Source: Jackrogersella multiformis
Taxonomy: Eukaryota > Ascomycota > Sordariomycetes > Xylariales > Hypoxylaceae
Assembly: GCA_902806575.1 (NCBI GenBank)
Contig: CADCXD010000007.1
Coordinates: 310,001-374,000 of the forward strand
Length of the DNA: 64,000 bases
Reading direction: 5' to 3'
The position numbers were made by a program, and so were the translations under genes. Positions 22,801 through 34,162 of this stretch are shown here, one piece after another. Below the pieces are notes generated by a model. It was not told the origin of the DNA, made no database searches, and was given only the letters and a program-made list of their open reading frames with translations. Numbering within the stretch: the first letter of the stretch is position 1; each line of letters begins with the position of its first letter.

Positions 22801-25800
22801 GGCTTCTTCCATAGCAACGAACTTTCTATGGGCAACGAGTCTCCGGATTTTCTGATCGCCGGGCGTACCGACAGGCCCGGAAGTTGATGAACTGCGCTAG
22901 CCGTCTGAGACTGTTTGACTGCGCCCACCCAAAGGCCTGAACCGACAGGATATTGAGCAGGTGACTGCGGTTTCCAGAGTTCATGAAGTTGAACCATTGG
23001 CTTGAAAATCTCCGCTTTCGAAGGCAGTAGGCTCCCGGGGGCTTCAATCTCGTATTCAGATTCGGAATCGTCGGTGTCAGGAGGACTTGGACTACCTATT
23101 GCGGTTTTGGAAACAGAGAGGAAGTTAAGATTATTCCGCTTCATTATCAGGTTAGGTGCGCTGTCCATGTACTCTGTTTGAGCTTCAGCGAGACGAGTTT
23201 GCCAGAGGCTAGCTTGTATATTTTCGGAGCTCGCCCCGGAGCTCACAGATGAAGGTGTCCCCGTGCTCTCTTTGGTTTTAGAGAGCATAGCCTCGATACG
23301 CAAAGATGCTCTCCGAGACGCTCTGCGTTCGGCTAGTGAAGGTGGCCTAGAATTCTTTGCCGGAGAAGTCTGTATGCTTGACATGGAGTCGCGATCAAGA
23401 CGGTTCTGCCATCTATTTTCCAGCTGACCCATCTCAAGTTCTATGTTCTCTAGTAATGCCAGGCGTCCTCCTTGGCTCCCAACTGACTCCCGGTTCGGCT
23501 CTTCGAATCGCTGCAGTTGGGCTTGAATCATCTGATACGCAACCTCGGGCGACTCTAGTGGCGAGGGTTCCGCAGGCTGTACTATTATTGTTCTTTTACT
23601 ACTTTGACCCTTTAGAATCAGAGGAGTCGGCGGGGGCATCTTCCTTAGCCGCTCCTTGTCCTTTCTTGTAGAGAACGTGGGACATTCCTCTCCAATTCGA
23701 CGATGGTAATTGCCGGCCGGGACCATTGGCGGAGCCTTAATAGAAAATTCCTGAATGCTTTCAGGATCCGACATGATATCCACAACCTTTTTAGGGACAT
23801 CTACACGAATTCCCCGTTTCGTCGACCCCTCAGAGTTACTGGAGTCATTCTGTAAATACGTTGAACGGGCGTTCAGTCGTGACTGCCGCATATCGACAGC
23901 AACAACTGGAGAATGTACGGAGCCCCAGACAGTGCTCGCGTCATCGTCTCGAATCTTGATTTCAGTCTTCATAGATGACACGCTGAAATGGCTTGCTTGC
24001 GGGATAACCGGTGATGATTTCCGATTCATCTTATTACGGAACTGGCGTTGCTGCCTCTCGTTCTCGGCCGATATTCCCGGAAGCCAAGATTGTCCCAGCT
24101 CATCAACTGCATGAACATTTTTTTGCGAAAGCCGCTGTGAGATATCATCTATGCCGAGAATGCTAGTAGTCCGTACTGAACTCCTATCAGTTGCTTTCGA
24201 AAATCTCGTTTCACTGGTTGATTCAAGTTTGTGAGTGTTTTCGCCGTTGCATCGTTGCGTATCTGCCATAAACGACGGTAGAGGGGGAAGCTGAGGCACA
24301 GCAGATTTCCGGTTGCCTGTAGCAGCTACCGATGCGGGGGCGCTGAGCGGAGCAGCATATAGAAGATGAAATTTCTCGTCGAACGTCATACTCTTTGTAT
24401 CATTAGGCAGAGGCCTTGCTCCATTGCCAGCACTTTTAGGTGGTGGCGGCAGTGGCGGCAGCTGGGTCGGGCTCCCAGGCATAGACTGAAGGATGGATTT
24501 CCTACTTGCAATCGTGCCGACCGATTTTGATCGTCTATGCACCTGTTCGGGCGAAAGCTCAGCGGGAAAGATGTGGCGATCCTCGTCTCCCTTTCTAGGA
24601 ATCGGACGTGGACGATTGACAACTGAGCTACGGGATTTCAGGACCTTCATCGGACTTTTTGAGGCCTCTTGCATGATATCGTTCACCGCATTTGGATCAT
24701 CGTAGACAATGTTGTTGACGAACATCACGGTTTCTTGTCTCTGGATTTTAGAGTCGTTCGCCATTGCTTTCATAGCATGCGCGCGGGGATTAGAGGGAAG
24801 TCCTGTTGTCGGGCGTCGTTGAAGCGGAGTCTTCACCGGCTCGTCCTTCGGAGATTCAGGTGGAGTTCGAGGCCTTGGGATTGGTATACGAACCGTCTCA
24901 CCAGGTCGGACTGGTTGAAATTTTGTCGGGATAGACGGTGCAAGAGGCTGGCGCGGTGATCGTCTTCTGATCTTTTCAGTCCCGGGCGATAACTCTGACG
25001 ATGTAGAGGATGCATTTGCTTCGACGGAGAGACCCGCAGTAGTCTTGGTAGTTTTAGTCGAAACAGACCTCTCCAGTTCCGCCAAAGTCGAGGGCCCAAC
25101 TTGTTTTCGCTTCGTGCTTACCTCCCTAGAAAGTATTCCATCCTGTCCTGAAGTACGAGGTGGCTGCGGGGCTGGCCGCTGTGCGATGAGTGTTGAGTTG
25201 CGCTGTGCTAGTTTGATCCGCCGTTCTTTTTCATAAGTAGCAGCTGTAGCGAGGTCGACCGTCGGTATCCTGTCAAGTGGGTTCCCCATGCCCGCCTGTT
25301 CCATAAGAACCGGATTTGAGATTACAAGGTTGCCTGCTATAGCCTTAGACCATGCCTTCCCTCTCATGTCTTTCTTCACGGTCCCCTGATTAGCTCCGGA
25401 CATTTGGGTAATAGGTAACGCGATGCCGGGCATAGAACCGCCGTTTGAAGCAGTGTATGCGGCCATGGTCATTGTAGCAAGGTCCTTCACATCCTCGTAA
25501 CGTGACGGAGGGTATTCTGAGGAATCTGAAGACGACAGATCCCTATCCCTACCGATATCACGAGTAGCGGGAGAGTCTGGTCGTCGCGGGGGTGGGCCTC
25601 GAGAGGTAACAAGTGTTCCCGAGAATACGGTAACCAGTGCTTTATGCTATCAGCGATGGGGATGACTATTGTCAAGGACAAACACATACCAACTAGGACT
25701 GCCAGGCCCAGCGCAGGAAGCGTAGTTTTCAGCACCAATTCGGTTGTCGACATGCCCAGGAGAAGGATCACGCTTGTCTGAGGACAGTCAGCATTAGAGA

Positions 25801-26488
25801 AAATATACCGTATTATAGTGGTAGAACTGACCCCTATCCATATTCCTAGACCAAAGACAACCAAAGTAACACTTCCTTTAGGTGCGCGTCTGTCATCTGC
25901 AATATCTTTTGTCGTCGAACTCATTGAGAAAGCTCGAATAGCCAGCAGAACAAGGATGACGGCATCCAAGACGATGACGGTGATGGCAATGGGGAACACT
26001 TTGGATATGGGTACACAGGTAGGGCCAAACTCGCTCCCTGTGAGTCCTATGAATGCCATACCGACACCGAACCGGCCAAAAACGAGGATTTGTGGGACTA
26101 GACTTAGACCCGTCGTCTTCCCTTCCGATCGTGTGGCCCATACCAAGTACTGTTCGATGAAAATCCTCCCTAGCTGGTCGAAAACAGATGAGAAAACTGC
26201 GGCGACCTGGCACGTGGACATCGCCGTCGGCTCGATGATGGTGGCGAGGAATTCGACTAAGGCCCAAGCCGCAGAAGACAGAAGAAATAATATGAGGACC
26301 AGCCTCAGGCCGTCCCGAAATATGGATGAACCATTACCAATAATATACAAAACCAGGGCAGCGGACGCCGCGTTGAACAAGATACCGAAGAAAAAGGCGC
26401 CCAGTAGGGCCTGCGTTGCTCCTGGAGTGGCCATTATGGCGATGGCGCGGGATATATCGGGCGGAAAAGAATGTAAAAGCCCACTCAA
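19878..26488 (-). CDS. Giant seven-helix membrane protein with a long repeat-bearing tail, function unknown
   Basis: Two exons, 26488-25690 and 25639-19878, joined by a 50-bp intron (donor GTATGT, acceptor AAAG), give 2186 residues. Without this intron the locus looks like two genes overlapping by four bases; splicing completes the seventh hydrophobic helix. Residues about 20-285 hold seven hydrophobic segments. The rest, roughly 1900 residues, is polar, Ser/Pro-rich and probably cytoplasmic, with three features. First, at least 17 scattered LW/MW dipeptides, usually in S-x-L-W contexts. Second, four or five copies of a GLF...YRRT(S/T)K-x-PAA unit (DNA about 20,985-22,060). Third, four 27-28-residue units with W-x-x-AL-x-x-AI-x-ASYP (DNA 20,324-20,625). 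An acidic patch with many Asp/Glu lies at DNA 22,330-22,430. I recognise no enzyme motif and no standard GPCR signature. Homologues are probably Pezizomycotina-restricted (inference). Confidence 0.85.
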
Positions 26489-28573
26489 TGGGTGATGTTT
26501 TCAAAACTATTACAAAATATTAACCAAGAAGCGAATTAGTCATGTTGACACGGGGTGAGTGAGTAAGTGAGTGTATTGCGGCGTCGTGGACGTCGACACT
26601 GACGATAGTCGAGCCAAAGACACGGAGAGACAAAGGAAGAGAGGGAGTAGCAGTAGCAAGAGACACGGCAAATCCAGATCAGATTCGAGATACGGAGTAG
26701 GGGACTAGCAAGCATTCGGTAGCGAAAGAGGGGTCCCGTTGTCTCTCTTCCTCTGGTTAGCCATCTCCGTGGACTTGGGCTTCCGAAATACTACTACGTA
26801 CGTACGTACATAGTAATGGAGATGAGGGTCTGTGATCCTCAAACATAGACATGGCAGGGTTATGTTCGAGGTCCTCGAGTAGCTCCATAAGCATACCAAG
26901 GCAAGATGGATGATTGGACGGAGGGACGAGGCTGAAGAAGTCCAAGACAATCAACCCTTGTAAGGGGTGGTTGCATCTGAAACCTGAGCCGTTACACTCC
27001 ACGAGGAATCTGTCTAGGGCCAGTAGGGCTTCTCTCTTTTTTTATACCAAGGCCCCGGCTCGTTTTGATTCATGAGGGAACAAAATTAGAATACTATTAC
27101 GTAGTAATGTACTATGTAGTAAATTAGTGCACTGCCAGGTTAGGTAGCATACAAGCGAGACAGAGATCTCGTCAACGGCGTCCATCTCAGACACAAGACA
27201 CACGAGTAGTTTAGCCGCACGATCTAGTAGGGTTTGTTACTTGAAGATGTATATCCCGAGAGCGTAACGACTCGTGGTGATTTACTGCATGTCTTGTAAG
27301 TTGATCTTCGGGATCCGATGGTGTTGCGCACTGACTTATCAACCCGGCTATTAATCATACCTACCTAGTGTAGGCTGCTAGGGAAGAAGAGGAAAATGAA
27401 GAAGAAAAGGATTTTCGGCACGCTCGAGATGGTCAGCTAAGTCTTGGTCAGGCGACATCATCGGATAATAAAGCCTAGGTCATCCGATCTGTAGGCTCTG
27501 TAGGCTTTATGATTTACCTTCTGCGACTCGTATGGCAGATCATGAGCCGCGAATCATACAAGGCCGAACCATGGATACCTACCTACCTAGGTAGGTATGT
27601 TGAGATTGTGCAAATGCGAGTGTTGGTTAATAAAGAAATTAAAGAAAGTGGAAAACGAAGGATTGAAGGTACCGACTAATGATAAGGTAGCGTAATTTAC
27701 CAGGCAGCCACCTGGGCAGGTACTACACTAGTAATTAGGTGCCTACCTAATCTAGATGGTGGAGGTTAATAAGTGGGACACGGGACGCACGGGACGCATG
27801 CAACACAGATAGATACAGGGGTATGTATGCTCCTAGGTACATATAGTGTACAGCACGATACTCTCGTCGACTTGTAGTTACCGATTCGCATAACTAAAGA
27901 TACTTTAACAATACCGTACCCGGACACCTCCAAGGCTCTTAATGCTCGTAGATAAAATTGCGATATCTAGGTATCGCTAAACAGATCATACTTTGGAACA
28001 GACTTTAAAATATTTCTAAACAACTTTACCTAAAATCTATCACCCTATTATCCTAGGTACCTATACCTACCTGGTAGATATCTAGATATTAATTGTAGTT
28101 TCCTTAGAGTGTGTTCCATTTATTAAAGACACTTGTGCCTTAGTTTAAAACCAGCGCTTCCAGTTCCCGTCTTCATCCAGTTTAAGTCATACTGGCCAAC
28201 CCCTGATGTTCAACGGTTCATTATGTAGAAACCCGCCAAGATAACTCGTAACCAGGAGTTGACGACAACTCAGACGCAAACAACAAGTATCAAGGCCTTA
28301 ATAGAGAGCCTTTCTAGCTCAGACAGCTTAAAGATATGATTACTTCCCATAGGCAGTCTCTGCGTCTCTTCGGAAGGGAATTCCCCTAGGTATTGGTGCT
28401 GGAGATTCTGGCAGCTCTGCAACCTGTGCTGAAGATGACGATGTCTTGGCCGTTGATTATACGATCTTAGATCCCAATTCCTTTGTTGGCGGGTCTAGAA
28501 TATTATGTCCCTCTCCCATGCTAGATGACTCGTACCTTTTGGGGAGAATAGATGGCGGGCGTGCTTAACATTG
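26489..28573. other. Intergenic region upstream of the giant 7TM gene
   Basis: Contains the promoter of the minus-strand gene. No credible coding region. Features seen are a (ACGT)n run at 26796-26810 and CCTAGGTA-type palindromes at 27578-27600 and 28052-28080. Confidence 0.6.
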
Positions 28574-31556
28574 CTAGCGTACGACTCCATGTATTCGACC
28601 GCTAGAGTTTATAATACCTGTGTAGGTAAAATCCTCACACATCGGCTGGCGTGGAAAACCACTGATTGACAGAGTTGTCTCCCCCGAGGGGTAAGGTGTG
28701 GTCTGCAGGTGGAGTGTCATCTTGATTGCCGTGTGCTCTTTCAACGGCTTGATTCGAATCGGTTCCAAATCGAACTAGCCCTGTTGATGCGTATCGCGAG
28801 TCGTGGCCTCGATCAGTGAGATGTACTGCGCAGCTAATCTAGGCATATCGTCCTCTATCAGGAAATACGGTTGGAAACTTCCTTTGAGGCTGGATCGAAA
28901 GAAAGCCCCTAGACCCTTCATTATATCGCATGAATTCCGAAACCTAGAGAATATTGATCCTAAGCGAGGTCAGCCCGGTGACATTAAAAGCACTTGCGAG
29001 ACTTAGCTTTACACGTGTAGCCGGAGGATGTCTCTTTAACAGAGCCAGCATCCTTCTCGAAAAAGAACGTGCTTGCTATCAACCGGTGCGTCACTTCTCT
29101 GATTTCCAGCATGTTCTGCTGGAGCACGTCCTCTGCTTCTCGCTCAACTTCGTCGATTCTTTGGATAGCGTCGAATTTCGGTACTGGTATATTAAGCTCT
29201 AGAGAAATCCGGATATGACGTCCGCTATCCGCTACTCCTAGCAAGTCAGGTATCGACTTTCTGGCTATGAGATTATCACAGATACGAGTGCACTTGTGGG
29301 GGTCGCCGAGCTTTCTACTTCTCTAGCTGATTGGGTTAAATCGATTCCTATCGGGCTCATGGAAGATATACTCGTCACACTCGAGGTATCCGAGGTAAGA
29401 GGGGCGGATCTGTTGCCTCGAGATCCATGCCCATCTCTAACGTTACGACCTGCCCTAACAGAAAGCATGATATCCAGAGGCAAATTGGCGACGTCGGTCC
29501 ATATTAATTTCACTTCCTGCTGAACTATCCGGATTCGACAAGCGTTATGCGAGCTGCCATCAACGTATTGGTTTTTTTGTTTCGCTCTTTTGGAACATCT
29601 TAAAGTAAGGGGTGGTGGCGGTAGTAGCACGAGTACTTAACTGTTAGTTCGACTGGCTGAGAAATTATTTGGTCGAGTACTTACGCTTCCCGTGTCTTCA
29701 TCTCCTTTAAGGGCTCACCCGGACGTACAAATTCGTAGGAAAGATCTAGACAGTTTTAGCATCTCGTAGGCAACATACCTAGGTAGTCCACGGGGCGTAC
29801 TCTGACTGGTACCTAGGGTCTGGTCAATTGTAATTGGAAAAGACCACGGCGTTACTTCCTGGGGCAATGGACCCAGATCATAAGTTAGGCATATATATAT
29901 TTCAATCATTAGGTATTTCTTAGGATGACTGACCTAATCTATTTTGGCGAACAGTGTCTTACATGACGCATGATGCTACCATCGTTGCCAACCTTAAATA
30001 TCTCGTTTGCATCGCCTCGGAGGACTTCGCTCTTGGAGTGATCCCTCATAGAGACAGCTAGATGCAGGATATTCCCTTCGAAACTGCACGAGACAGGATT
30101 GTGGCGTAGTGCTTCTTTTACGAAGTCAAACGGCGATTCTAAATATCTCGTAAATGGTCGTACGCAGTTTGAAGGTTTATTTGAAGCATATCAGAATTCG
30201 CTAGCATTCGTACCTGTTTCTTCTTGAGGTGCGAGTCAGAGCAGCATTTCCTGATCAAATTGAAAAGCCTCTCGGCTTGTTGATCCATCAGCATGTATGA
30301 ACCTCGGCGAGGGATTCGGATAACAGTAACAGAAGCATAATACTACTGTCTGAGAAGATCATCCGTGTATTCATCAAGAGTTGGGTCTCGCGAAATCGCG
30401 CCCTGGATAGTTGACATGAGTCTGCCAGTTGCAGTCAACACGTCCCATTCCTTTTCGTCGATATCCTATGTTGCGTCGAGGACAACAGTTGCATGGGGAA
30501 GAGCTGGCTGGTTAAGTGATTTGTCAACCGACGCTGCACCCCATCACACGAGCTTGTCGAGAACAGTGGACTCAAATGACCTTAGAGAATTAGCGATATT
30601 TCTAAGCGGTCGTTGGGCTATACTACCTTGGATTTCGTAGCACGAAAACTACTACATCGGAGAATGTGTAGATTATCCTCGGATATATTTAATTGGGAAA
30701 CCGTATACTCTCTCATTTGCGTTTGAGCGTTATTTTCCCAAGTGATATATCTCTGCGAGCTGTACCTTAATCGTAGTAGGTTCTTCATGTCCCTTTAGAA
30801 AGTGGGAATTCTGTATTTTTGGACGGTAGATGACTTTCTCTGTTTCTATCTTGTGGAAGACACCTCAGAGCTTTGGGCATCGCCTCGCCGCCATTGAGTC
30901 CTTCGCAGTCTACAGATAGTAAGGGGTATTACTATTAGTGAAGAAAGTCGAAGGATCTGCGTAGAGATGAACGTCCCCTGTCGTCGGGATATAGTCGTTG
31001 CCTGAAGACGTGACTGGACTATAGTGATTGGTACCTGTTTCCAGAGACTCTGAGTTGTGATAGTCCATAAGAAGTTTGATTGATGTGCTTTTTCCTGCAC
31101 CTAACTCTTAATTAGTCTATGCGTATAACGTACATACTTATATAAATGAAAATGTTAAGGCCTGTTTGTAGTAGCCTCAGCCACGTAGTGAAAATGAAGA
31201 CGCAGTACATAATCACATAAACAATACTAACCTTAGATAGGTGTCTCCGGGAAGTCTACTGGTAAATGATAGAAATTATATTACCTGTTTCCCCAATAAA
31301 AGAAACAAGCTGGGGATATCGGTCTGCAATCGTACTCGTGTAGCTTTCGTTCATGATTGTAGCGAGCCTTTCGTAGTCCTGGAAGATGGAATGGCCGAAA
31401 GAGTCACGACTGAAGCCGAACCATGTTGTCTCTCGGTCTTTGAATATTTCAGCCTCATGATCTACTTCCGTACGTATCGGTTCAAAGATTTGGCGGAGTC
31501 TTTCGATTACCGCCGAGTCTGCTCTCTCACGAGGCTTCCCACCCCCTATTAGTTCT
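28574..31556 (-). pseudogene. Decayed large P-loop NTPase / patatin-like phospholipase gene
   Basis: Read on the minus strand from 31556 down, the pieces fall in the order of a large fungal protein family carrying an N-terminal P-loop domain and a C-terminal patatin-like domain. First comes an intact-looking segment ending VSFIGET (31550-31280), then the Walker A piece GAGKSTSIKLL (about 31105), then a GTTGDVHLYADPS-like stretch. A one-base shift near 30,912 is needed to continue into VDCEGLNGGEAMPKAL. Next, KLV-stop-WGAASVDKSLNQPAL and a second stop after VVLDAT (30,560-30,480), then PSRGSYMLMDQQ-like and VKEALRHNPVS pieces (30,320-30,080). Patatin C-terminal fragments follow (VVFSNYN, PYFKMFQKSETKKP, REVTHRLIASTFFFEKD, SGFPRQPMCED). 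The middle, including any GXSXG nucleophile elbow, is missing near 29,900-29,960. Clearly non-functional. Names of the family are from memory of homologous sequence patterns, not a search. Confidence 0.8.
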
Positions 31557-33968
31557 TAGTCAACTTAGTAATAAATTCTTCTCTAGTTTTCCAGGCCCAG
31601 AATAGAGAGAGAAAACCTGGAAGCATAGATCGAAATAGAGCCACACTCGAAACATGAATCTGATAACATGCCGTTATTGGAAGTAGAACAAAAGGAGCCT
31701 ACCTAGGTAGTTACCAGGTATCTAGGTGGGTATGGGATACTCACAGCCGATATATACAGGTACATGAAGGACCCAATTTGACCAACAAGGATCACATAAT
31801 GCTAGGTTATTACACTGGAAGCATGTAAAGGTCTTACTAGAAGTTGTACCGCATGTCTGACAAGCTTGCGAGGTTGAGATAGACCCTTAAAGCGGGACGC
31901 TAGCCATCTCATCCCAAAAGAATTATAGTATTCGCCGTAATGTTATAACTAGACTATCATGTTACGAAGACAGCAGCTAGTATTTTTGAACGATTAATTT
32001 CATCCATGAACTAAAGAACGAAAACCTTTAGTCCCCAAAATCGGTTCGTGTAAGCCACCAAATAACAGCGCCAGACTCCTGCTGCAAAACCCGACGTATC
32101 TATCCAATCATGATAGTTGATACAAGGTGCCCACACCCCGGTCCAGGCAGCCTCATACGCCTCAAAAGAGACAAGCTAAGGCAGTATGTTGCAAAATAAA
32201 TGAAAAGGTAATGTATGTTATCTACCTATACGAGGGGGTTTACGCCATAGCGACTCAAGCAGGCTTGCTTGGCTGTATTTCGGGCGCCTACTGGATGGTA
32301 TTTAGGGAAGGTCAATATTAGAACTCCCGATCTCTTCATAAGACACAAGATATTTAATTAGAACGATTTCATAAGCGCTCGGTATGTACCTACTTATTAC
32401 CCCCTTACCAGCCGTGGCTATCATAACTGAAGGAAAGGTATGTGTATACCACAAGATAGGAGGACATCGGGTTTATGTTTGATTATGGTTTATAACAATA
32501 TCTTATGTAGGGAACATGCATTGATAATGAAAAGGTGCCAATTGAATGAGTATCGAGAGATATTACGGTGGTTACCGCTTTTTGCTTCAATTGTGGATTA
32601 CCTGCATCCTTTTATATATATGAGAAACTATTATAAGAGAGGCTCTTAACGTTTCGAATCCACACAGCTGTGAGAAGATACCTACATAAGATAGCGGTCA
32701 AACTTACAGACCGTGAATGGCTACCGAGAACTTGGTACCGGGTCATGGTCCGGTGGGACGCATTGCGTAAGTATGGAGTCTGAGGCGGAGCTAATTCGGG
32801 TTATGAGCTGATAACTCACGCAGCTCACGGCAGCTTGCAGCGGCAGCGGGACGGCACTCAATAAGACGCGCTGATCTTACCCGATGATGGACATGGGCAC
32901 GTCGTAGGCGGCGCCGCGGCGATCGGAATGGATAGGTAGCGTTTTGCTGGGAGTTCACCTATGCAAGGAGAGCCGAATTCGCAGGGGAGAGAAATACGGA
33001 GAGGACGTCGGAAGAGGTGACGACAGTGAGAAGCCGAGTGCGGTTTGCTTCCGATTCGGGCTCACAACCACAGAAGGCTTGAGCTTATCACTCAACAGAC
33101 TGACAGATCAACAGGGGTTATCCTTAAGGTGAACATCGACGAATGTCGTATTCTAGCTTAGACCTGCCACACTCGAAAGCTATAGAACCGGGGCAACCAG
33201 GCAGCTACCAGGTGGTAAGAGAATAAATAATACCTCACTTTTAACGATGATTATAATTAAAGACCGAAATCCTTCGTCTTACTAAGTAGGTAGCCAAGCA
33301 ACGGATATGTAGACTCACGATAAGTAGGCATAATCGAATTTAAGGAGGGGGGGCGGGTTCGGTAAGCACAATCGGTACGACATACTAATCCTAGATTTGA
33401 GAAAGAAGTACGCTCGCGGGATATAATTCGTACCATGTCCGTAAATATCGTGAAGGATGTGCTGAATGTGCTTGGTGGTGGGGGGTTTAAATGAAAATGA
33501 AAATGAAAATAAAAAATCATATCAAGCTTCTTCCACTGTCCTTTAAACCTGTTGACGAGCACACGTTTTTAGCTATATTCTTACCTCGAGATATGAGAGA
33601 TGTATTGAGAGGTGTTCGTGTTTCCCATTAACTTCTTTATTCCAACACCCACACACCAACTTAACGGGTGTTCCCAGTTCCGCTCGGGGTTCACAATATG
33701 TGAGACGCATGGCCACCTGAGATGGAAGATGAGATGACTACGCCGCTCGATTGACAAGAACGCAGATGATCCGGAAAAGCCTTGGCAGATAGCTGTGAGC
33801 TTAGACGGGGGGATTATATGAACTCTCGAGAGGTACGTGATAAATAAATAAGCTTCATTACATGTGCTAGCTTGCCTTCTGCTTTATCAAATGTATATAT
33901 AAAAAAGATCGCCTCCGTGGGTTCCAAAAAAAACAACCACAAAAAAAAAAGGGGTCGCCTCGGCGAGT
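31557..33968. other. Gene-poor region
   Basis: No convincing gene. A GC-rich islet at about 32,750-33,060 stands out from AT-rich surroundings; on its minus strand a phrase like RRGAAYDVPMSIIG ends at a GTAAGAT donor-like site, but I could not extend it. CCTAGGTA-type palindromes occur near 31,700-31,730. Poly-A/G runs lie at 33,925-33,955. Confidence 0.5.
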
Positions 33969-34162
33969 TCACTGCGAATCCAACACTGGCGCAGGTCGCG
34001 TAGGCAAATTCGGCAATATCACCGTGACCGGTCGGAGGTCCACATCGTACACCGCCTGGAACGATTTCGAATCTTGAATCTCGGGTTCTCCTTGCTAGAT
34101 GTCTACTATTATTAATTGCCTAGTCAGACAAGTTGTCAAGCTTTTACCTGCACTACATCCAT
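33969..34162 (-). CDS. Putative small two-exon gene or gene remnant, 46 residues
   Basis: A possible minus-strand ORF: exon 1 34162-34148 (five codons), a 53-bp intron with GTAAAA donor, CTGAC branch-like site and CTAG acceptor, and exon 2 34094-33969. The second exon is GC-richer than its surroundings and encodes a protein-like string (SFQAVYDVDLRPVTVILPNL). I do not recognise it. It may equally be the last exon of a lost gene. Low confidence because of small size and absence of a known family. Confidence 0.2.

Noticed and set aside
25818..26495. 225-codon frame antisense to the seven-helix domain
   Set aside because: Mirror of a hydrophobic coding region (Thr/Ser/Lys/Arg-rich); the minus frame has helices and correct splicing.
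31241..31552. Plus-strand frame of 103 codons
   Set aside because: It is antisense to the best-preserved part of the P-loop/patatin fossil.
32700..33060. GC-rich islet with coding-like phrases on the minus strand
   Set aside because: A short phrase ending in a donor-like site could not be extended into a gene, and no family was recognised.
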